Below are positions 43,671 through 56,207 of a stretch of 64,000 bases of DNA, piece after piece; the stretch's first letter is position 1, and the number at the start of each line of letters is the position of its first letter. Below the pieces are notes generated by a model, which was not told where the DNA came from, made no database searches, and saw nothing but the letters and a program-made list of their open reading frames with translations. The stretch covers positions 570,340 to 634,339 of the forward strand of contig LNGK01000008.1 in assembly GCA_001510575.1 (NCBI GenBank), in the 5' to 3' direction. This DNA comes from Knoxdaviesia capensis. Lineage: Eukaryota > Ascomycota > Sordariomycetes > Microascales > Gondwanamycetaceae. Both the position numbers and the translations under genes were made by a program.

Positions 43671-45136
43671 GTATCTTCGGCCGGGGATGGCATCACGAGC
43701 CAAAGCTTTGACCGGTCAGGGGCGAAAGACATTTCTTTCGATTGCATTCCAGGGTTTCTCTGATATTTCCTTTCAGGTCGGCTCTTCAAAAAAAAAAAAA
43801 AGGACTAAGAATAAATAGTCCCGGGAGCTCGGACTCCCACTTTTTTCTTCTAAGAGAGAGAAAGGGCCCGAGCACCGTGCTTATACCTCGTAATAAGAGG
43901 CCCTGGAGAATGAGGAAAAGCGCAGACCTGCAGGGAGTGAGTGGTATGTGATTACAGAGGCAGAGAGAGATAGACAGAAAGAGAGAGGAGAAAGGCGTTT
44001 GTGTCCAAGCATTGGTTGGATGCCGTTCGTGCATAGCGCACACCAGATCGACCGGAAGAGGGAAGACGGCGAGTCAAAGCGGCCGCCGCTGGACCAGCAC
44101 GGAGGGAGCGTGAGCAGATACTGTTGATAGTGTAGCTGAAAGGCAGACAGACTGTAAGGATACATACTGTCCAGTAGAGTGTTCAGTGCAGACCGACCGA
44201 GTGCCTAGTGAATCTCCAGGTCGGCGTGTTCCCTCTGACCCTTCACCGGCAATTCCGTATAAAATCCACCATCTTCACCCCCCCCTCGCCTCTGCGCCCT
44301 CGTCCTATCGTCGTACACACACCCCCGGCCACCTGCATACCCGCCTGTGGCACACATGGAATCCGATCATCTGGAAAACAGAGAGCGACCGACATGGATG
44401 CAGGGCCTTCTCGAAGCTCGCCCGTTTGTTTACTTTTCACACTCTGTGCACTGTACTCTTGCAGGACACAGACTCGAGATATGTATGCATGAACCCCGAG
44501 CACCGACATCATCAAGAAACGCCCGGGGAGAGAAACACTTGAAGGCGAGCCTCGAGAGACCAGGAAATCCCAACGTTGGGAGAGAGGGCCCTCTTCAATC
44601 ACAAATCAGCACTTACACCCTCCCAGCCCCGGTTCCCCGTCCGGCCTCCCTCCTCGAAAGAAGCCAGAAACCAGGACCACCCTTCCACCATGATGACGAT
44701 CGAAACAGCGTCGCCCCAAAAACTATCCACACCTTCGAAAAAAAATATAAAATGCCAGTGACTAGTTGAAGCCAGAAAGGACAGAAAACAAGGGGTATGT
44801 TCGTGCGCTGGCCCGTGATGCCACAATGTCCGTTCAATACGTCTGTTCGCCTTTCTCTCCTCCTCTTGTGGTCCCGCTTCGACGGCCTCTCTCGTCTTTC
44901 TTTCGGATGGGAGGACTTATGTGTTATATTTCTCTTTTCCTTTCTTTCTCTTTTCGTTTCAACTCTTAGACTGCTTAATTTTCCTTAATCTATCTTGCAT
45001 GGCGCGATCGTCGTTTTGTTTCGTTTTCTTATCCCCGCTTGTTCGCCAGCCGAATCGCAAGCATCACTGGTCACCCTTCATCGATCACGTTTGTTAGATT
45101 ACCTGTTGACATAGCATTATCCTGAGCCTCACCTGT

Positions 45137-45143
45137 TATATAG
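45137..45143 (+). promoter_or_regulatory. TATA element of the ankyrin-repeat gene
   Basis: TATATAG at 121-127 nt before the ATG at 45264. Confidence 0.4.
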
Positions 45144-45263
45144 ACCCGCCACGTCTGTAAACTTTGTTCGTGAGAAGTCTGTTGGCATATACGGGCACCG
45201 ACAGCGCCCCGGAGCTTCCTTCCCCTTCACCCACCTGCACCTCTCGTTGGGTTTCCCTCCATC

Positions 45264-47970
45264 ATGGAAACCATGGATCCGTCCTTCACAAACTCGGACG
45301 ACGATGCATCCTCCTTTTCCTCGCTAGGTCTCGCCCCACCACCGCCACCGGTCCGCTTCCGCCGCCGCGCCCTCTCCCCATCCCCCTCCCGCTCCGCCTC
45401 ACCACCACCGCCCGTCCTCCGCCGCCCGCCGTCCATCTACTCCTTCGTGACCGCCGCGCGGCCATACACCGGCGCCCCCGCGCCCTCCACCGCCGCCACC
45501 GCCTTCGACCCGCCGTTCGACCACCTGGTGCGCTCAATCCAGCGCTGCGCCGCCGCCGTCACCGCGCTGTCGCTCGCCCTGAACAGCTCGCCCGTGACCG
45601 TCGCCGCCCTGGCCCGCGAGTGCAACGCCGCCGCCACCCTGCTCGGCCGTCTGCAGACCGAGCCGGACGACCTGCAGCCCACCCCCAAGCTACGCTCGCT
45701 GGAGGCCGAGGACTCCATCGCCCTCATTGAGGACCTTGCGCAGACTATCGGCGCGGAGATGGCCGCTCTAAAGCTGCCCGCGCCGCGTCTGAGGCGCCCG
45801 GAGACCCGGATGCGCTGCACTTCCATGTCGTCGACGCCCAGCCCGTCGCTGTACCGCAGCTTGCCGCCGCCCGAGGAGGAAATAATCGTCATCCATGATG
45901 AGTTGAGCTTGAAACGCTGTCACCGGCGCCTCTCGGTGGCCCTGAAAGATCTGCAGTCTCTCGTGAGCTATACCTTGATGTAAGTTTCCCAAAACGCCTT
46001 TCCTCAGGTACATATGGACTCTAACGATCAACCCCACATCTAGAGAAGACGACGACGACTCGAGCAGCAGACCCAGCACCGGCCGGTCAACACTCAGCTC
46101 GTCAGAACGTCTCCCAACCTACAGCTCCAGCAGCCTGGGCACGATCCCCTCGCCCAAGCTGGCCAGCTCTCTCCACAATGCGCTGGGCATAACCAACGGC
46201 GAGCCGCCATCGCCCACCAAGCCGCTGCACCCGGCCCTGGAGTCTCCCGCGGTGCAGTACCTGATGCGCGTGCGGCTGCACGCCTGCGTCGCGGGCGGCG
46301 ACAGCTCCAAGAAGTACGTCGACACCCAGGCCACGCTGCGCCTGCTGCACCACGCCATCGACGTGTCGGACAACGCTGCCCTGCTCAAGCTGCTGCTGAA
46401 CCGCGTCGACCCCAACGGCGTGCTGCCCATCAGCAACCGCTCGCCGCTGCAGCGCGCTATCCGCCTTGGTAACGTCAAGGCGGCGATGTTGCTGGTGGCG
46501 GCCGGCGCGAGCATGGACGAGCCGCCACCTCGTATATCCGATGACCCGCTGCCGCCGCTGATCGGCGCCGTAGCTGCCGGCTTTCCTGCCCACGTTATCG
46601 GCTTGATGTGCAACCTCGGTGCTGCTGTCGACGCATCAGATATGGAGGGTTGGACAGCCCTGCACCACGCCATTGCTTCAGGCGCTGACGATGTCGAGAC
46701 CATCACCATTCTCTCCCGTGCTGGTGCCGACCTGGACATCCGGGACAACCTGTCCCGCACCCCGCTGCTGCTGGCCGTTGAGTTGGACCGCCCCCGGTGT
46801 GTCCGGGTTCTGGCCGAGCTGGGTGCTGCTCTGGAGGCCCGCATGGCCGTGTCGGGCAAGACCGCGCTCCACCTCGCTATTTCCAAACGCAGCCCTCCGA
46901 TCTGCCAGATTCTGGTCGATGCTGGCGCTTCCATGGACCGGCGGTTCGACGACCACACCGGCCTCACCTACGCCATCAGCACAGCATGCTATGACATTGC
47001 CGACATGTTCATTGACGCCAGTGCCAACCCCAACCTTGCCAGCCGCACCAGCGGTATCGCTCCGCTGCAGGCCGCGGCATCTGCCGGACGTCTCGCTCTC
47101 GTTGAGCGGCTCTTGGAGCGGTCGGCCGAGGTGTCTGCCGCTGATATACGCGGGTACCTGGCCATCCACATGGCGGCGCACAAGAACCGTCCGGATATCA
47201 TCCGCGTGCTAGTCAAAGCCGGATCGAAGATCGACACTCCCAACGACAACGGCGAGTCCCCGTTGCGTCTGGCACTGAAGCTCGGAAACGACGACAGCGT
47301 GACCTGTCTGGTTGAGCTGGGCGCGGATATCAACCACGCGGTTCCCGGATCCGAGGGCATTCTGTTCTCCGCCATCGGAGCACGCGATATCAATGTGGTC
47401 AGGCTACTGATCGGCAAACGCCACTTTTTTGCGCCCATCAGCAAGGAGTCCGGCACCACCGCGGTGCACCTGGCGTCCGAGCTGGGCCTCAACGACATCC
47501 TTCGCGCCATGATCGGAGCGGGCGTGAACCTCGAGACGGTCGTGTGGCCGGGCTACACGCCCCTGTACTCAGCCGTGAAGAACGGCCGCTGGGCCACGGC
47601 GATGCTGCTGGTGGCCAGTGGCGCCAACGTGCACGCCAAGACCCGCTCCGGCGACACCATCCTGTTTCTCGCCATCTCGTCGCTGGAGATGACCAAGTTC
47701 TTCCTCAAGAAGGGCGTCCCCGTGAACCACCAGAACGAGGATGGGGCCACGGCCCTGCACTATGCGGCCCTGCGCGGCCACACCACCACCGCGACACTCC
47801 TCATTCGCCACGGCGCAAGGCAGCTTCATGCAAACGCCGTGTACCAAGATCTGGATGACTACCGAGATGGCTCCAGGTACCACCAGGGAACTCCCGCGGG
47901 TATTGCTCGACAGATAGGCCACCACGCTGTTGCAGCTATCATTGAGAAAGGTCCAAGCAGATTCTTCTGA
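45264..47970 (+). CDS. Large ankyrin-repeat protein (880 aa)
   Basis: Exon 1 (45264-45979) and exon 2 (46044-47970), joined across a 64-nt GT-AG intron, encode 880 residues. Residues 1-70 are Ser/Pro/Arg-rich, 75-235 mainly helical (VRSIQRCAAAVTALSLALNSS; EDSIALIEDLAQTIGAEMAALK) and 240-310 an acidic Ser-rich linker. From about 325 to 865 there is an array of roughly 15 ankyrin repeats; clear ones read EGWTALHHAIASG, GKTALHLAIS, GIAPLQAAASAGRLALVERLL, GYLAIHMAAHKN and GATALHYAALRGHTTTATLLI. No enzymatic domain, membrane segment or F-box/NACHT motif is seen, so it is likely a scaffold. Ankyrin proteins of this long form are common in filamentous ascomycetes. The partner is unknown. The gene borders the long gene-free stretch to the right. 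Confidence 0.88.
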
Positions 47971-48854
47971 GACGCCCACCCCCCCCTCCGCGTCCCCTGG
48001 ATTGGTGGTGATCTCACCCATCCCAGACCCTCTTTTTCCTCTCTCTCTCTTTTGTTCCCCCCCCTCTTTGCCCTCCACCGCGTTTCGGAGATTGATCTGC
48101 CCCCCCTTTTCATCCGACCGTCGTATTCCTGCAGCCTCTCGGCGTCTCAGCCGCTAGTTGACATGCGGCAGGTCAATCTACCTCCAGCGCGCTCATCCGA
48201 AATTGCCCCTTTGGCAAACATAGATGAAAAGAAAGGGCTGCACGGGACCCGCACTACACGCTGGCTGTAATACTCCGGTGAGAATCTTCCTCTCCCTCTT
48301 GCTGCCAACTCGAGACGAACGGCTAGCTGGCTGGATGTGTGAGATTGAGGCTACATATGCTCTGGAGATCTCGGCTGCACGAACCACCTCTTGGGCCATT
48401 GAAACCCGGCAGTCAAGGCGGGAACTAGTGTAAAGAGTTCATCAAAAGTCTCTGCATATGCATGTGGTTGCTCCCCGATCTCAGATCTGCCTCTCTCTCT
48501 GTCTCTCTCGATAGTGGGCGGATAGCCGTTCGTGTGGGCTTGCCGGACAAAGAGCAAAGTTGTGAGTCCCGAGAGAGCAAGCCAACAGCATTGATTATTT
48601 TTCATCCCATGAGATTGCGACGGCCACTATGGAATTTTGCCCGTGTTCCGCAAATAATAGGCTTGTTTTTGCTGTGCGGATAGTGTTGTGCCGCTGGTGT
48701 ATGCCCCTTCGATTTCAGCCGAGAATCGAGCCTCACTATATCGATATAGGCCATGAACGACCGCCACCCACCCCTCCTGCTTCATTGTTTTCCTCCCAGC
48801 CTCCTCATTATTCCGTTTGTGTGTTTTTGGGGAGTGTGTTGAAGGGGATTACTT

Positions 48855-48876
48855 ACTCTCTCTCTCTCTCTCTCTC
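48855..48876. repeat. (TC)n microsatellite
   Basis: Eleven TC units in intergenic DNA downstream of the ankyrin gene. Confidence 0.85.
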
Positions 48877-51800
48877 AGAGGAGGGGTGAAATGAAAAGTC
48901 ATGGAATAGGGTCGAATTTCTGAATGTTGGCTCGCCGGATAGTGACGGCGTTAATGGCCTCGCTTCGAAGCCATGTGCCCAGGAGCTTTTTGACTTCTCC
49001 TCCCCTCCCCCCGAACCCATATTCTCCAGAGGTCAAGGCTGTCGACCTCTCACATTCCACATATGGGATAAATGGGCTCTTCGGGGTGGTGGAGAACAGG
49101 ATCATGATCCAAGCTTCGTCTCGAATGATGGCCTCTCTCTACCCACGAAAAGGGACTCTGCGTCTGCTGTGCCGCGGCGAGAATGGTAGGCCACCATCTC
49201 AAATTGGCAGTCCCCTTTCTGTTTTCGGAGTCTCTTCCCAGCACGCGACGCCTCGTGACGAGAGCAAGACTCACAAGCGACGGCGAGGTCTCGCTCCTCG
49301 CCACTGGAGAGCCTGGTCTTCATCGCGACCAAAAGAACCTGTTTTCGGTTGATTTTTCTTTTGACTATGGACCGTGTGTGGCCGTCATTGCATACACGAG
49401 GCAACGAAAGCGAGGCACAAGAGACAAAACAAACAACACAAACCCGGCTGGTACCGACTGGTCCAGCCGAGTCGATTAAGGAGGCGCGGGAGGACGAAAC
49501 GAAGGTAGTCTCGCATGATTTGTGTTTGATTGTTGGCAGCAGAGGAGAATCCTGTTTCCCATCCCTCGTCCAGCTCCAGAGAGACAGTCAGGCGGCAAGG
49601 AGAGATACAGCCGGAGTCCCGAAGACCTGGTGTTGGAGGGGGCGGGCGGGCGGATTTTGCGCCTGCTGAATTAAAACGGCTTCCGTGCAGCAGCATGCTT
49701 TGGCCGTCATGTCAATATATGAACCGGGACACAGCCGGTTTGCTGGCCTCAGACAACATACTGCGTCGGGTGTTTATTAACCCCTTTCTCAGAATGAACG
49801 GCAGGAAGCGAGGCTTTCATCCCCCCCTCAATATCAACAGACACGCAGATCTTTTTCCAGGAGAAGTGGCCCTCAAACAATGGACAGCCCTTCGAGATGA
49901 GGTCGAGAACTTTGGCCCCTACTGTCGGAGCGGCCAGTGTGTGCAAGTACTCGGTGGTGTCTCCAAATATCCCGCCAGTGCTAGCCGAGTGGTGCTAAGC
50001 TCGATTGTTGCTGGCCATCTAGAGATACGTGGGCGCGTCGGTGACGGAATCACGAAGGATGGCCGGTTGGCCGGTTTAAGCGAGGCTGCAGCGAGAGATT
50101 GGGGCAAAGAGGTGTTTTGCAGCAGCCAGAGACCGGAAGTTTCCCCCTAAGGCTATATAGTGAATCGTGCCAAGTGAGCCCAGGTCTCCAACTGGCCGAT
50201 GCATCAGCGCGAGGAGTTGTTCATAGACCTCACGAAAGGCCCAAAAGCACCTAGTCCAACCATTCAGCGCTACCTTCCCCAGTCTCTCGGAGGAACCGGA
50301 GTCTCACGATGGCCTCGTTGTTGGGGGCAGTAGGAAAAAAAGACAAAACAAAAAGTGCCTGCATAAGTTCCCTGGGTAGGCGGTGGCAGAGCCGAACTGC
50401 GGCGGTGGTGTGGACTTCAGCATGAGGGCTCCGTGCCCGATGCACGAGGAGGAGCCTGAGGAATTAGACGGGCCAGCATGTGATTTTGAGGCGGTCACCT
50501 CCGCCCGGAGAGTCAGCCGAGGCGGCCAGCATCTTGTACTGGACTTTATAGTAATGGGACGTGTTGGATGTAGGCGAGGAAGGTTAGGACGGTGTTGTTT
50601 GTTTGTCCGTTCGCGTTAGATTTTACTAAGAGGCAGCAATGCAGAGTCACAGAAATGAATATTAGAGACCATGATACCAGTTGACCAGAACAGGAGAGAC
50701 ACACAGCGAGACATGCATGGCCGGGCTAGACAAACGCACACACTCACACCCAAGTGAGGGGTCTGAAACCAAGAGACCAACGCCACAGCAAGTTTGACTG
50801 ACCTATTTTTGTCGCATCCGCACAAACATGCGTGAAAACGACCGAGCCCTGTCCTGCAACCGCGGCGTTTGTGGACTTCACGAACAACAACAAACGCCTG
50901 TCCATGACAAAACGGCACAGGCGTGGCTGGCTGCAGCTAAGGAGCTCAACACATGACGCCCTGCGGCCAAAGTGTTTTCAGGTCGGCTCCCACGAATTCG
51001 ACCGACTTTAGAGTTAGCCGAGATTTCCCATTGAGGCTTTTGTCAACCTGAGAAAAACAGGGGGAGAAAGGAGCAAAAAAAAATACCTGTCCTCACGAGT
51101 TCGTCGTAGAAAGAGAGGCACAGCGCAACCATCACCAGTTTCACCAGGAGATCCCCGGTTGAGAGCGGTGCTTTGCAGCAAAGCCTTGCAGGGCCAGCAC
51201 CGCACTCGATTAAAACCTCCGGAGTTAGGAGAGACCGGAAACTGTAATCTCGTGAAAGCGTTGCAACCTAACTTGAACCACGCCAGTGGAGAGATATGAT
51301 AATTTGGTGGTGCAGGATTAAGGGGGAGCACGGAAACTCGCGGTTCGGAGGCTGGAAAGAAGATTGTTGAAAAGGATAAAAAGAAGTTGAGTTGAAGATG
51401 AGTGAATTACTTACTGAAGATCAATCAATTACATAAGAATATCTCAAACCAACCTCACGAGGCGTGTAATGGCAGGATCGTTGTTCAACGCGCCTTCCGT
51501 TGAGCACTGATGGTGTTCTGGCCAGCTGCTCTCACGTGCAAATACGGTAGGCGCGCATCTTGCTAGAAAGTACATCTACCAGACTTGGCACCCGATGAGC
51601 TCCAGAACTCTGGTACTTATACCTCAGCTGTCTCCTCTACACTCTCTTCTAGTTCGGGTACTTGTAGCATATATCATCCACAGCCGGGGGCCTCACAACC
51701 ACAGCGATGATGTTGAGCATATGTTAGGGTTGGGGTTAGGCTCATGTCCTTGTTCCTATACTGTCTATACCTACTGTATATGCACATGCACGAGTCTGCT

Positions 51801-53292
51801 TCTGCGTCCTTGTTGAAAAGTGGGGGTCTCTTGAATCCCCAACAACAGATTGTTTTTAGTCGTTCAGCTGAACTTGTATTCCTCAATGGCTCGATATAGC
51901 TAGTGTCGACAACAACAAGCTATGAGAGGTGCTTAGCTGGCTGAGCCGCTCCCGTAGCCCCGAGTCTTGTCGGTGATGTGTGTCTGGGGGCTTGTGTTCT
52001 GCCGCTCCCGATATATCAGATTTGCTAAGTGACACGTACGAGGAGTAGACTAGCCAGTCGTCAATAGTCATGTCCCAGGATCATCACAGCATGCATAGTA
52101 CTATGTCACAGACTGCATACTAAGCAGTTCCCGGTATAGATGAAGTCTCCCGCTGAGCGCTTAGAATGTTCTCAGAAGAAACATTCATCACTTTAGGCTT
52201 GCTATCTAGCAGCTATTGCGATTGTTGAGCCAGGCCAGCTTCAAGCGACCTGTGGATTTGCCAAAGAGAGATATAAAGAAGGAAATCTGTTCGTGTGCGG
52301 TGGTCTTCATCCGGGGAGCGCCAATCACACGTCTTGCTGTTTTGTCTCTCTCGTGAGAGCTATGGCCCAACGGACCTTCGACTCGGGGTTCTTCTGCTTC
52401 AATCTGAACGGAAGAAGAAGAAAGAAAATATGCATCCTAGCGGCGTGTGATGACCCTGACTTTCCGTTCCGACTCCCCGACAGGACAAAGGGCCGAGAAG
52501 AAAACGACCGTGGTTCCCATCTGGCAGGATTTCAAAGCCATGGCGAAGACGATATCCATTGGGGGCTGGCTTGCTTCCTCCTTCCGCCTGAGCCAGAAGT
52601 GTCTGACTCTCGGGGTTTTTATTTTCTTCGTTGCTGGGTTTTCTTTTCCTTTGATTGTGTGCGCTACTACTCCGTGCATACGGCAGTACGACAGATCTCC
52701 CCTCCAATTCAGCTCTTAATGTGTATGGGCTTGCCGCCATTGCGGGCCGATAGACCTCAAATATGGGGCCCGAGAGAAGGAAGGCTGAGATGAGAGATAC
52801 GAAAGAGACGGAACACTGAGAGGACAGGCGAAGGGGTCTCCAGTCGGAATCTCAGTAGACGGAGGATCCCTTTCTGTGGCTGGACTCGCTTCTTCCCCCA
52901 ATGAAAACAAGCCGATAGTAATATAAAAACGCAGCGAGTTTTGCGGGTTTATGGCCACGGCCGAATCTTGGGAATCCTTGGTAAAGCAAGTAACTTCACA
53001 TCTGCTTCCATGGACATGCTTTTTTTCTGGCCCGGGTCTGCATCCTCCAACAAGGATTGCAGAAAAAAAAAAGAGTGCAAGCAAGGGTCCGGCAGACTGT
53101 CAGCCAACTTGTACTGTGTGCGTTGTTCTCTTCTCCCGTCCCGACGTGGAAAATCTGGTGTCAACCACAACACTCTCCGTCCTGTCTGTCCACTTACAAC
53201 ACACTCTGGATCTGCATGCTTCCAATCCGTGGAACGGTGGAACTGCGCGATGAAGGGGGAATGCAACGGAAGTGGAGTGACGAGGAAGCTGC

Positions 53293-53493
53293 ATGAAAGA
53301 ATTTTCATCCTTCTATCTAGGTATCTTTTGTTCTGTGGGCGTCCTTCTTCTCATAGGAAGTGAAGCGAGTGTGCATATCGTTAATCCTCGCGACGTGCCA
53401 CCGAAATTTGCCCTCCTCCCCGATGACTGTCTGGGGGGGTTTATGCCTCCGGAAGGAGGAATGCGGTGCCTTCGGAATGGGCCTGCGCCGTAG
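53293..53493 (+). CDS. Possible small secreted protein (66 aa)
   Basis: A short frame with a start typical of signal peptides: MKEFSSF, then hydrophobic YLGIFCSVGVLLLIG, then a plausible cleavage site after SEA. The mature part would be about 43 residues with two cysteines. No family is recognised. A chance frame of this length is quite possible in gene-free DNA, so this is a candidate only. Confidence 0.15.
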   Translation: MKEFSSFYLGIFCSVGVLLLIGSEASVHIVNPRDVPPKFALLPDDCLGGFMPPEGGMRCLRNGPAP

Positions 53494-56157
53494 ACGTACT
53501 GGGAGAGTCTGGATCTTCCGGACCTGGGTCGCATAAGACGCTTCATTACACTGCTCGTTCTTAGCCCTCTCGACCCCCTTTTTAGGCCCTTTTTACCAAC
53601 TGCTACGCCAGTATCACTACGTGTCTATCATTATCACCACGTATGGAATTACGGGGAAGGAAATGTCAACTACTAGGAACATGAACACACAAAAAGCTTT
53701 CAAAACATCCCTGTTCTAGCGTGGTCGATGGAAAATTCTTTTCATGTAGAGTAGAAGGACTGTTGCAACTGCCACCTCCTGACATGATAAGCTGCAGGAC
53801 AACAAGCAGCAACGAAGAACAAATAAATCCACAAGGTTCTGGATGTTGGGATCTTTTTTCTCTCGTGTCTCCATTTTCTGGATGTGCTGTCAAGTCGACC
53901 TTGGATCTCAGCATATGTTAGCTATCTCCCCGCCGCTTTATATCTCTCTGTCCATTCCGGATGGAGAATAAATATTCCCATGGAACGAACACCCTATATT
54001 ACCAGACCTTGCACATTTCTAAGTGTCTGCATGCCTGTGTGTGTGTGTGTGTGCACAGAACCAAAGATGAGAAAGTCGAAGAACGCACATAAAAAGACGG
54101 ACACATATATGATCACCAGCGCTTGAGCCAGGTCTATGTGCTATATAACGGCAGCACTTATACTTAATCGTGTGCGTTATTAAAAGTCTGAGGGGAAAGA
54201 TCACCACTGGCACAATGTCACGCTGCTCCCAGATTCCTGGATTTTTTTTATTCTTTTTTTTCTTTGGTCTGAGACAGCTGGAGGTAGACAGTTCTAACAA
54301 GCTTTACCCTTCTTATTTCTCCTCGGTTATCAGAAACAAGCTAGAATTTGGTATAACGCAAATTATCTCACCATTCTACTGCGCGTGGCTAACCTCCATG
54401 GAGAATGACTTGGCCCCCCTCGGTGGCATCCACTACTACTAAAGGGGGTGTGTGATGGGCAGTATCGGATGTGTCAACCGAGATAGAGTCGCTGCCACAT
54501 TCCACCACTTCCAGTACACCGCATGTAACGTGGCTGGCTTGGATAGTGTGTACGGAGTAGAGCAGATAGATAACCACCGAGCAAAATCCCCGGGTATTTG
54601 TCCGCACTGAGGTGTATCTCTGCAGTACGTGCGACCTCTTGTTTCCTCACTTCTTTTTCTCCTCGTTGACTTGCTTTGGTTTGCTCTGGGAGTCAGCCAG
54701 CAGGCTCTTCGGCCAGCGACTCCGGAACAATAGGCCGATAGAGCCGCCCGCAACAACATCTTGTATATGCTGGCGGCCAAAAACAACAGACGGAACAAGC
54801 ATACACATCCACCATCTATATGCAGCATGCATCCAACATGGATCACACTGCATGCAGCACTAAACCTGGTTGAAATCGGTCAAACCCGCCGACGCTCCCA
54901 CGGACAGAACTACTGTACTCATCGCAAGAAGAGAGCATTTCCGGCCCAAGCAGCACGACAACATCCAGCTTCAGGTAGACGGCAAGGATATTTTGTCCGT
55001 CCAAGGAAGTCCACCCCAAATAGGGTTCCTATGCTTAGTCTTTCCTGGTGCCTTTTATTTCTTCTTGTTTTTTTCGCTTTTCCGGTTCTCTTCCCGAGAT
55101 TCAACACACGGGTGGCGGCGCGAGAGGCGCAAACGACAGGTCTACGTACGCTGCACGGATCAGAAGCTAGGCTTGATATATCCAAATGGAGGGATCGAGC
55201 CCAGCTGGAATCGGAAGTTAGGGTGTGGTAAATATATGAGATAATTCCTTTTCTTTCTGTTGTTGGTTCAGCTGGCTGGGGACAGCGTGGGGAGGCCGCA
55301 AGCCAAGTGTCAGCAGGGAAAATCCCGTCCAGAGACTACAAGATGCGGTTTGTTTTGCAGGTGGACGCACTGGCATGTGCACAAGCGAGTATTAATCCCC
55401 CTAACGAACCGTTGATATGAAATCTAAAAAAGGGGAGCAACGTTGGATCTGGGGAGTGGAACAGCGATCAACAACAACAAACCGAACAGATGTACTGTAA
55501 TGACAACCTCAGGCTGAGCTGGGATTGACATCGCCTGGTTTTCAGCCAAAGAAGCCCACCATCCCCACCCGGCACGCCATTTCAAAAGAACTTGTACCTG
55601 GCGCCGTCGGAAAAAAAAAACCTGACTTTGATCGACACGTAGCCAACCAAGCTACCAGGAGTGAGGGCCGAACGCCGGATGCGCGGTTTAGCGGGCAGGT
55701 CAGGCACGTTTTCTCGTCCGGCTTTGGCTGCGTGGTGGTGGCGAGAGAGTGTGTGTATGCAGTGTATGTAAGTCAGCGCACCAAAATACCCGAGTCGGTC
55801 CTTGACTGCCGCTATGTGAGATGGTAATATCCGGCCTCTGAGACATGCAGTTTTCAGGAGCCCTGGAAGCCGGGCCGCCCACCGGAGAAGGGGTTCAAGT
55901 CAGGCCCAGTCCTCGTGGTGTTCCGGCATCGCTGAGGAGATTCAGCCGGCACACCGCCGACTTTGCCCTCTCTTTTTGTTTCTTGCTGTCATCTTGCTCT
56001 CTTCTCTCTCCCCATGTCCGTCTGCCCTGCCAAATTCATCTTAACTCTCACACCAACACGTCTACTAGTTCGTTCCCAGCTGTCCACGGTGAACCCGGCC
56101 GTTTCTTTGGGCTCTGGTGAGCGTGGGTTGACTCGTGGTGAGCAGGCGTGTGTCTGC

Positions 56158-56207
56158 ATACTACTGTATACTGTATACTGTACAGATAGCACAGTATACT
56201 GTAGTAT
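56158..56207. repeat. Imperfect hairpin of TACTGTA units
   Basis: Arms 56158-56174 and 56191-56207 pair over 17 bp with one mismatch around a 16-nt loop. The arms consist of overlapping TACTGTATACTGT units. Confidence 0.7.

Larger units (their letters stand above)
42890..45263. other. Divergent intergenic region between MIX23 and the ankyrin gene
   Basis: 2.4 kb without a supportable gene. It contains two separate telomere-type repeats (43246-43262 and 43657-43670) on the MIX23 side and a TATA element and pyrimidine-rich DNA on the ankyrin side. Confidence 0.6.

Noticed and set aside
49530..50150. 206-codon plus-strand frame in the gene-free region
   Set aside because: No recognisable motifs and composition like the surrounding DNA. 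It is not supported without transcript evidence.
55860..55925. GGTTCAAGTC resembling a tRNA B box
   Set aside because: No matching A box, anticodon stem or acceptor stem could be folded around it.
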